53,850 bases of DNA, taken from the NCBI RefSeq assembly GCF_052118925.1, contig NZ_JBQKGG010000016.1, forward strand, positions 1 to 53,850. The letters are read 5' to 3'. This document shows, piece after piece, positions 48,440-53,850 of this stretch. The notes under the pieces were generated by a model. That model had not been told where the DNA came from. It was given only the letters and a program-made list of their open reading frames with translations, and ran no database searches. Numbering within the stretch: the first letter of the stretch is position 1; every line of letters starts with the position of its first letter. The position numbers were made by a program, and so were the translations under genes. The stretch comes from Lientehia sp934351765 (GTDB lineage: Bacteria; Bacillota; Clostridia; Lachnospirales; Lachnospiraceae).

Positions 48440-49321
48440 TTATACCTTTTCCTGGATCTTCTTGCCGAAGATTCCGGTAGGCTTTACCAACAGGATCACA
48501 ATCAGCACTGCAAACACGATCGCGTCTGCAAGCTGGGAGGAAATGTAAGCTTTCGCCAGAATTTCAATGATACCAAGAAGGATTCCGCCGATCATCGCTC
48601 CCGGAATGGAGCCGATCCCACCAAATACGGCTGCCACGAATGCCTTGATGCCAGGCATGGCGCCCGTATAGGGATTCAGTGCCGGATACGCCGAACAGAG
48701 CAAAACGCCTGCTACCGCCGCCAGTGCAGAGCCGATAGCAAAGGTTAATGCAATGGTCTTATTGACATTGATTCCCATAAGCTGGGCTGCCCCACGGTCC
48801 TCGGAAACCGCCAGCATGGCCTGGCCGGCCTTGGACTTGTTGATGAACAGGCTCAGTCCCACGACGATCACAATACAGGCTGCAACCGTCACAATGGTCA
48901 CACCGGAGATCTGAAGGCTTCCGCCCGCCAGACTGATTCCGCCGAAGGAAACCACATTGGGGAAGGTCTTTGTATCCGATCCAAATACCAGAAGCGCCAT
49001 ATTCTGCAGGAAATAGCTCACACCGATGGCAGTGATCAGAACAGCCAGAGACGGTGCACTCCGGAGCGGCTTATATGCGATCCGCTCAATGAGGAGACCC
49101 AGAACCGTACAGATGACCATTGCCAGAAGTACGCTTACAATGGGGGAGACCCCTGCACTGATCATGGCAATGTATGCCGCAAAACTGCCCACCATAATAA
49201 TATCACCATGGGCAAAATTCAACATTTTCGCAATGCCATATACCATGGTGTAGCCCAGCGCGATAATCGCATACACACTTCCCAGGCTCACTCCGTTGAT
49301 TAAATAGGATAAAAAACTCAT
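48440..49321 (-). CDS. livH: Branched-chain amino acid ABC transporter permease LivH
   Basis: A 293-aa permease (MSFLSYLINGVSLGSVYAIIALGYTMVYGIAKMLNFAHGDIIMVGSFAAY; AFIGGIGSIPGAMIGG-type loop AAVFGGIGSIPGAMIGGILLG). The start ATG at 49321 follows GGAGAT, so the longer frame to 49363 is not used. A terminator-like hairpin lies between livJ and this gene. Confidence 0.96.
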   Translation of the reverse strand: MSFLSYLINGVSLGSVYAIIALGYTMVYGIAKMLNFAHGDIIMVGSFAAYIAMISAGVSPIVSVLLAMVICTVLGLLIERIAYKPLRSAPSLAVLITAIGVSYFLQNMALLVFGSDTKTFPNVVSFGGISLAGGSLQISGVTIVTVAACIVIVVGLSLFINKSKAGQAMLAVSEDRGAAQLMGINVNKTIALTFAIGSALAAVAGVLLCSAYPALNPYTGAMPGIKAFVAAVFGGIGSIPGAMIGGILLGIIEILAKAYISSQLADAIVFAVLIVILLVKPTGIFGKKIQEKV

Positions 49322-49351
49322 TGGATCTCCACCAGCCCTTTCATAGACAAA

Positions 49352-49384
49352 AGGGTGTCCCAATCCCTCGGGACACCCTGCCTT
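49352..49384 (-). terminator. Intergenic hairpin between livJ and livH
   Basis: Perfect 10-bp stem AGGGTGTCCC (49352-49361) / GGGACACCCT (49370-49379) with an 8-base loop; TTTTG follows on the minus strand. It may be a partial terminator that raises the binding protein over the membrane genes. Confidence 0.75.
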
Positions 49385-49393
49385 TTTTACCTG

Positions 49394-50548
49394 TTACATA
49401 AATACATAAGCACCATTTTCGATCTTAACCGCAATGGGCTCCTTGGTAGGCTCGCCGTCTGTACCCCAGGTAATATCCTTACCAGTCAGACCAGTATATT
49501 TAAGCTCGCTCATGCCTTTCTTCAATGCTTCACAAAGATCAGAAGCGCTCATATCCGGCGTTACATTTTCCTTTTCGGCCGCTTCCTTGATCACATACAT
49601 GCAGTCATAAGCATCTGCTGCGAACTGATTCGGGGTATCACCATATTTTTCTTTGTAAGTCTTTACAAAGTTCTGGGTCTTCTCGTCCTCTGCCTCTGCG
49701 GAGAAAGGAGTCATTAACATCAGTCCCTCTGCAAGAGAAGTATCGAAGTTTTCCAGTGTCAGGATTCCGTCCATACCGTCACATCCGAAGAATGTGGGAG
49801 CGAAATTCATTTCCTTTGCCTTTGCAAGGATCAGAGAAGCCTCGGTGTAGTAGATCGGCAGGAATACCATATCTGCGCCGCCGTCTTTTGCTTTCTGAAG
49901 CTGTACGGAGAAGTCCTTGTTGCTCTCGGAGGTAAAGGACTCAGCCGCTACGATCTCAAGTCCCTGATTGGGAGCTTCCTTTGCGAAGTTCTCATAAATA
50001 CCGCTGGAGTAAGCATCGCCGCTGTCGTAGATCACTGCGATCTTCTTTGCCAGATTATTGGCTGCGATGTACTGTGCTGCTACAGTACCCTGTGCCGGGT
50101 CAGAGAAACACATACGGTATGCATTATCTTCCTTAATGGAATTTAAGGATGTTGCAGAAGGTGTAAGCTGGAACATACCGGCTTCCTTTGTCTTGGTTAC
50201 GACTGCCTCACATGCTCCGGAGGTTGTCGGTCCGACCAGAGCCTGCATACCCCAGTCCTTTAAATTGTTGTAGGCATTGACTGCCTTCTCAGCATCTGCC
50301 TCATCATCCTCGAATTTGATCTCGACCTGCTTGCCGTTGATTCCGCCTGCCGCGTTGATCTCGTTTGCAGCCAGCTCCATGCCGTTCTTTACAGCATTTC
50401 CGTAAATAGCAGCATTTCCGGTTGTCGGACCCTGTCCGCCAATCTTAAACGTATCTCCGCTGGACGCACTCTTCTTTCCGCCGCAGCCTGCCATTGCTGT
50501 CATAGCCATGACCGCAGCAAGTACAAGACACAAACCTCTTCTTTTCAT
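49394..50548 (-). CDS. livJ: Branched-chain amino acid ABC transporter substrate-binding lipoprotein LivJ-like
   Basis: A 384-aa lipoprotein. Signal MKRRGLCLVLAAVMAMTAMAGC with lipobox Cys22, a short linker, then a type I periplasmic-binding fold (TFKIGGQGPTTGNAAIYGNAVKNGMELAANEINAAGGINGKQVEIKFEDDEADAEKAVNAYNNL; LVGPTTSGACEAV; GDAYSSGIYENFAKEA). It binds leucine, isoleucine, valine or related amino acids outside the cell. GAGGAGGAA precedes the ATG. First gene of the liv operon behind a strong promoter. Confidence 0.96.
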   Translation of the reverse strand: MKRRGLCLVLAAVMAMTAMAGCGGKKSASSGDTFKIGGQGPTTGNAAIYGNAVKNGMELAANEINAAGGINGKQVEIKFEDDEADAEKAVNAYNNLKDWGMQALVGPTTSGACEAVVTKTKEAGMFQLTPSATSLNSIKEDNAYRMCFSDPAQGTVAAQYIAANNLAKKIAVIYDSGDAYSSGIYENFAKEAPNQGLEIVAAESFTSESNKDFSVQLQKAKDGGADMVFLPIYYTEASLILAKAKEMNFAPTFFGCDGMDGILTLENFDTSLAEGLMLMTPFSAEAEDEKTQNFVKTYKEKYGDTPNQFAADAYDCMYVIKEAAEKENVTPDMSASDLCEALKKGMSELKYTGLTGKDITWGTDGEPTKEPIAVKIENGAYVFM

Positions 50549-50611
50549 AATAATTCCTCCTCGTTGTCTTTCCCTGAAAGACATTTGTTTTTGTTTCTTA
50601 TCGTGTTGCCT

Positions 50612-50640
50612 ATTGTACTTCCCTTTTTCTGCAATGTCAA
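50612..50640 (-). promoter_or_regulatory. liv operon promoter
   Basis: TTGACA (50640-50635), 17-bp spacer, TACAAT (50617-50612) on the minus strand. Confidence 0.82.
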
Positions 50641-50722
50641 GTCCTTTAAAAAAACAAAATACAAAAAACTGTCAAAATTTCTTTTCATTCCGGTCAGTTC
50701 TCCGGATTTTCTCTGAAAACAG

Positions 50723-50760
50723 CAAGGAGACTGTCAAAACAGTCTCCTAAAACAGTCTCC
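50723..50760 (-). terminator. Terminator after the Cof-type phosphatase gene
   Basis: GGAGACTG / CAGTCTCC stem (about 50727-50748) with a short loop; a second copy of AGTCTCCT lies next to it, so alternative pairings are possible. TTGCTGTTTTC follows on the minus strand. Confidence 0.6.
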
Positions 50761-50762
50761 TC

Positions 50763-51599
50763 TTACCATTCGCCCCGGATCAGCCGTTCCATCGCATACG
50801 CTGCGCCATCCTCCTCGCAGGAGGGTGCCGTATGCTGTGCCATTTTCTTAATCGAAACAGCTGCATTTCCCATGGCGATCCGATGACCGCCAAACTGAAA
50901 CATCGTCTGATCGTTGATGCTGTCACCGATAACCGCTGTATCCTCCCTGCTGATCCCAAGGAAGCGCGTCAGTTCTCCCAGCGCCCGCCCCTTATCGGCC
51001 GTCTGGCTGTTCAGTTCAAGGTTATCATCCCCTGATGCCGACACTGCAAAGGGATAAATTGCCTCCATCCGTTGTAAAATTTCTTCTTTTGCCTCGTCCC
51101 GAAACAGGATTGCAAAAATCTTTTCCACTCCGATCCGCTTCTCCCGCACATGCTCCGCCAGATTATCGGCACTATTCCTCGTAAAATAATCCGTATTCCC
51201 ATACCTGGCAATAACACGGGGATCCGCTGTCTTTAAGTTCACACTTAACCCGCACATATGAACCGACGGCTGCACATCGTACTCCTCCAGGATCCGCAGT
51301 GCCTGCTCCGCCCGTTCCCATGGAATCAGATCCGTATAGACACTGGATGGCAGAGTCTCTGCTGACGTTTCCGGATTTCCTTCCAGCACCCTGGCTCCGT
51401 TGGAGGTCAGAAAATACGGAATCCCCGGAATATTCCTGACTTCCCCCGGAATATCCCGGTAAGATCGTCCGGTGGACGGAACCACCAGAATCCCGGCATC
51501 CAGTGCCGCCAGGATTGCCTCCCGCGTCCGCTCCGTCATCTCCCTGTGCTCTCGAAGCGCTGTCCCGTCCAGATCCAGCGCAATCAGCCGTACTGCCAT
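50763..51599 (-). CDS. Cof-type HAD phosphatase
   Basis: A 278-aa HAD IIB hydrolase: motif I LIALDLDGTAL (two Asp), motif II VVPSTGRS, motif III with Lys in TADKGRALGELTRFL, motif IV VIGDSINDQTMF, and the C2 cap domain between. It dephosphorylates sugar phosphates or nucleotides; substrate unknown. The ATG at 51599 is preceded by GAAAGGACA. It follows the symporter gene by 39 bp and may share its transcript. Confidence 0.93.
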   Translation of the reverse strand: MAVRLIALDLDGTALREHREMTERTREAILAALDAGILVVPSTGRSYRDIPGEVRNIPGIPYFLTSNGARVLEGNPETSAETLPSSVYTDLIPWERAEQALRILEEYDVQPSVHMCGLSVNLKTADPRVIARYGNTDYFTRNSADNLAEHVREKRIGVEKIFAILFRDEAKEEILQRMEAIYPFAVSASGDDNLELNSQTADKGRALGELTRFLGISREDTAVIGDSINDQTMFQFGGHRIAMGNAAVSIKKMAQHTAPSCEEDGAAYAMERLIRGEW

Positions 51600-51638
51600 C
51601 CTGTTGTCCTTTCTTCCATATATAAATACTCTGTACGA

Positions 51639-53026
51639 TTATCCTTCTTTCGCCATGTACTCTTTTACCAGCTTTACAACGGTTCCTCCCAGTAAGAACA
51701 ATGCAATCAGGTTGGGAATCGCCATAAGGCCATTAAAGGTCTCGGCAATATTCCATAACAGCCCCAGATCCATGGTTGCTCCAAGCAGCGCCACCAGTGC
51801 ATAAACTACCATAAAGGGCTTGTTCATCTTCGATCCCGCCAAAAACTCCAGACACCGGGTTCCATAAAGTCCCCAGCCCAAAATCGTAGAGAAAGCAAAG
51901 CAGCACATTGCCACAGCGGTAAAAATCGACACCCAGTTTCCATATGTTGACGTAAAGCCGCTGATGGTCAGCTCTGCACCTGCTGCCGCTCCGTAGTTAA
52001 CGGTCACACCACTGCACAAAATAACCAGTGCTGTCATCGTACAGATCACAATGGTATCCATAAATACTTCAAAGATTCCGAATAATCCCTGATGAACCGC
52101 TTCATCCGTATCAGCACAGGCATGGGCGATGGAACCGGTACCAAGACCGGCCTCGTTGGAAAAGATCCCTCTGGAAAAGCCCTTTTTCATGGCCATGAAC
52201 ATACCGCCGACCGCACCTCCGGTAATCGCCCGGGGGCTGAACGCACACTCAAAAATCTGCGCAAACACCATCGGTACACGATTGATGTGGATCACAATTA
52301 CGCCGATTCCCAAAAGGATATAAAGCAGCGCCATAAACGGAACAAGGCGCTCTGTTACCTTACCGATCCGCTTGATTCCGCCCAGCAGGATGACTGCCAC
52401 CAGTACTGTGATCACAATTCCGATAATCAGATTCGACGTTGCTACCGAATTCTGACCGATCACTCCATAATTCAGCAATGCCGAATTAATGGCTGTTGTA
52501 ATCGTATTTACCTGGGTCGCATTTCCAGTTCCGAACACAGTCAGTACGCCGAGGATTGAAAAGGTTACCGCCAGCCACTGCCAGTTCTTTCCAAGTCCGT
52601 TCTTTATGTAATACATGGGCCGCCGACCCAGTCACCCTTCGTATTTTTTTCACGATAATGAACTGCCAGCGTTACTTCCGCAAACTTCGTGCACATACCA
52701 AGCAGTGCCGACATCCACATCCAGAATACCGCACCTGGTCCGCCAATGGCAATCGCACCTGCTACACCGGCAATATTTCCCGTTCCCACAGTTGCCGCCA
52801 GCGCCGTACAGACTGCCTGAAATGGCGTCATGGCCCCAACAGCTGCTTCCTTCTTGTGAAATACCTTCCCCAGTGTTTCCTTAAAGGCATAGCCCAGCTT
52901 CCGTATCTGGATAAACCTAGTCCGGACACTCAGATAAAGACCTACAATGATAATACAGGCCATTGCCGGAACGCCCCAAACAAAATTATTCACCACACTG
53001 TTAATTTTCTCAATTGTCTGCAGCAT
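51639..53026 (-). pseudogene. Alanine/sodium symporter (AGCS) gene with a one-base frameshift
   Basis: The N-terminal part (53026 to about 52620: MLQTIEKINSVVNNFVWGVPAMACIIIVGLYLSVRTRF ... HYREKNTKGDWVGGP) runs into a stop after CIT. The rest (52616-51639: MYYIKNGLGKNWQWLAVTFSIL ... VVKLVKEYMAKEG) is in a different frame. The family reads WVGGPMYYI without break, so one base is missing in GGCGGCCCATG near 52617-52625. Together the parts give about 460 residues, the normal AGCS length, so only this junction is damaged. A base-calling error in a C/G-rich run is the main alternative. AAGGAGAGG precedes the ATG at 53026. Confidence 0.85.
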
Positions 53027-53154
53027 ACACGCCTCTCCTTTTCATACTGATTTCCCTCTTCCTTTGTCCTGGCTCCGAATTAAAACAAATTTGCTTTTTA
53101 TCCTACCACAATTTTCAAAAAAAGTATAGATTTTGTCTTTCTGAAAACAAGAAA

Positions 53155-53188
53155 AGGCCACAGTGCAGTTTCCTGCGCTGACAGCCTT
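53155..53188 (-). terminator. Terminator of the YbjQ gene
   Basis: On the minus strand GGC..CAGCGCAG-GAAA-CTGCACTG..GCC with small bulges, then TTTTCTTGTTTTC. Confidence 0.7.
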
Positions 53189-53303
53189 GTCATTTCTGTT
53201 TCTATTCTGTTTTGGTCCTATTCTTCTGTTCCTATTTCTCTGTTCCTGTCTTTACGCTTCTATCCGTTTTCATTTCACACCATTCGTTTTTACTGTACTC
53301 TGC

Positions 53304-53612
53304 CTATTTAAATTTCACTGCCGTTCCGCTGGCAAGAATCTCTGCTCCGCCCTGAACAATACTGGAGCTTGAAAACCGGATATTTACAACTGCATCTGCT
53401 CCCATGCTTTCTGCTCTTGCCATCATCTTCTGGACAGCCAGCACCTGAGAATTGTCAAGCATCTCTGCGTACGCCTTCATCTCACCTCCCACAAGATTCT
53501 TGAAGCTTGAACCAATATCGCGGCCAATATTCTTACAGAGAACACTGCAGCCAGTAACAAGTGACAATACTTCATAAGGTCTTCCGATATTTTCTGTGTT
53601 TGACAGTAACAT
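53304..53612 (-). CDS. YbjQ/UPF0145 family protein
   Basis: A 102-aa protein of the YbjQ (UPF0145) family, likely a pentameric ring (VLSLVTGCSVLCKNIGRDIGSSFKNLVGGEMKAYAEMLDNSQVLAVQKMMARAESMGADAVVNIRFSSSSIVQGGAEILASGTAVKF). The family is often called heavy-metal-binding-domain protein but its role is uncertain. The start is the ATG at 53612; the GTG further up overlaps GGAGGTG. Confidence 0.93.
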   Translation of the reverse strand: MLLSNTENIGRPYEVLSLVTGCSVLCKNIGRDIGSSFKNLVGGEMKAYAEMLDNSQVLAVQKMMARAESMGADAVVNIRFSSSSIVQGGAEILASGTAVKFK

Positions 53613-53639
53613 ATAAAACACCTCCTCATATAATCAAGT

Positions 53640-53850
53640 GTTTTTTATTGAAAATTCAAGGTTTTTCAACCTTTCATATCTCAGTGAATAAGCCACAGCT
53701 ATGAGCATTTCGATGTATCAGGTACTGAAATAGCGGTTAAATGGTATACGAAATAAAACGTCATTGATTTTCGCTTTACTGGCCTTGTGTATACCCTTCC
53801 CTCTATGGCAGCTAACCTCCTATATCCACCAGGATCATCTCTGTCTCCAG
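53640..53850. other. Non-coding or unresolved right end
   Basis: No supported gene. A minus-strand frame open from the window edge ends at 53812-53814 (only 12 codons, LETEMILVDIGG), too short to judge. An interrupted repeat GGTATAC (about 53742) / GTATACC (about 53789) brackets CGAAAT/ATTTTCG dyads. The YbjQ promoter is probably within 53640-53680. Confidence 0.4.

Overview
This window looks like chromosomal core DNA from a spore-forming, anaerobic member of the Lachnospiraceae (Clostridia). The basis is: roughly even base composition; T-box and ZTP-type leaders; an fhs gene (formyl-THF synthetase); sporulation genes (a YtvI-like permease, a SipL-like SPOCS/LysM protein, a CotS-like kinase); an archaeal-type ProRS with a stand-alone trans-editing protein; and protein families typical of that group (DUF951, DUF3786, DUF2284, lipoprotein trigger-factor-like PPIase). 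I saw no prophage, insertion sequence, CRISPR array, rRNA or tRNA gene.

Layout. 1-2.8 kb: 5' part of fhs behind a ZTP riboswitch, diverging from a marR-MATE efflux operon. 2.8-7.8 kb (minus strand): proS with a proline T-box leader, a zinc-ribbon/TM/repeat protein, and a YtvI-like permease. 7.8-9.8 kb: an XRE-AbrB fusion regulator with its ABC transporter, ending in a long hairpin. 9.9-13 kb: small metabolic and metal-binding genes (DUF3786, VOC, Ogt, DUF2284, a GNAT remnant, YbaK/ProXp). 13-18.8 kb (minus): an AlbA_2-type regulator with paired palindromic sites, rpsF-ssb-rpsR, DUF951, SIR2, a GNAT acetyltransferase and a DUF2156 protein. 19-24.8 kb: an LtaS-like sulfatase (TTG start), a PPIase lipoprotein with a long structured leader, a cold-shock gene with a hairpin leader, and a membrane-anchored GDPD. 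24.9-26.8 kb: MATE efflux plus a decapitated nucleotide kinase. 27-30.3 kb: a LacI regulator divergent from a PfkB kinase / SIS isomerase / RbsD-FucU operon. 30.5-32 kb: hemolysin III and a GIY-YIG/HAD fusion. 32.3-38.5 kb (minus): SipL-like, PrcB-like lipoprotein, phosphohexomutase, CotS-like, HD protein. 38.5-44.7 kb: Na/Pi cotransporter with PhoU domain and a coiled-coil FtsX-type ABC exporter. 44.8-50.7 kb: ABM monooxygenase and a complete branched-chain amino acid ABC operon with a cytidylate-kinase-like gene at its end. 50.7-53.6 kb: a Cof-type phosphatase, an alanine/sodium symporter gene broken by a one-base frameshift, and a YbjQ protein.

How parts may work together. The ProRS is the short form with no editing insertion, and a ProXp/YbaK protein about 8 kb away would clear Ala-tRNA(Pro) in trans. 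The PfkB/SIS/RbsD set with its own LacI regulator and a 22-bp palindrome just downstream of the promoter reads as a compact sugar pathway: anomer conversion, phosphorylation, then isomerisation. By family it could pass through arabinose-5-phosphate to ribulose-5-phosphate, but the substrate cannot be read from sequence. This operon, the structured leader at about 22.24-22.43 kb, and the regulator with twin palindromes at 14.37-14.41 kb are the places where I would look for undescribed biology.
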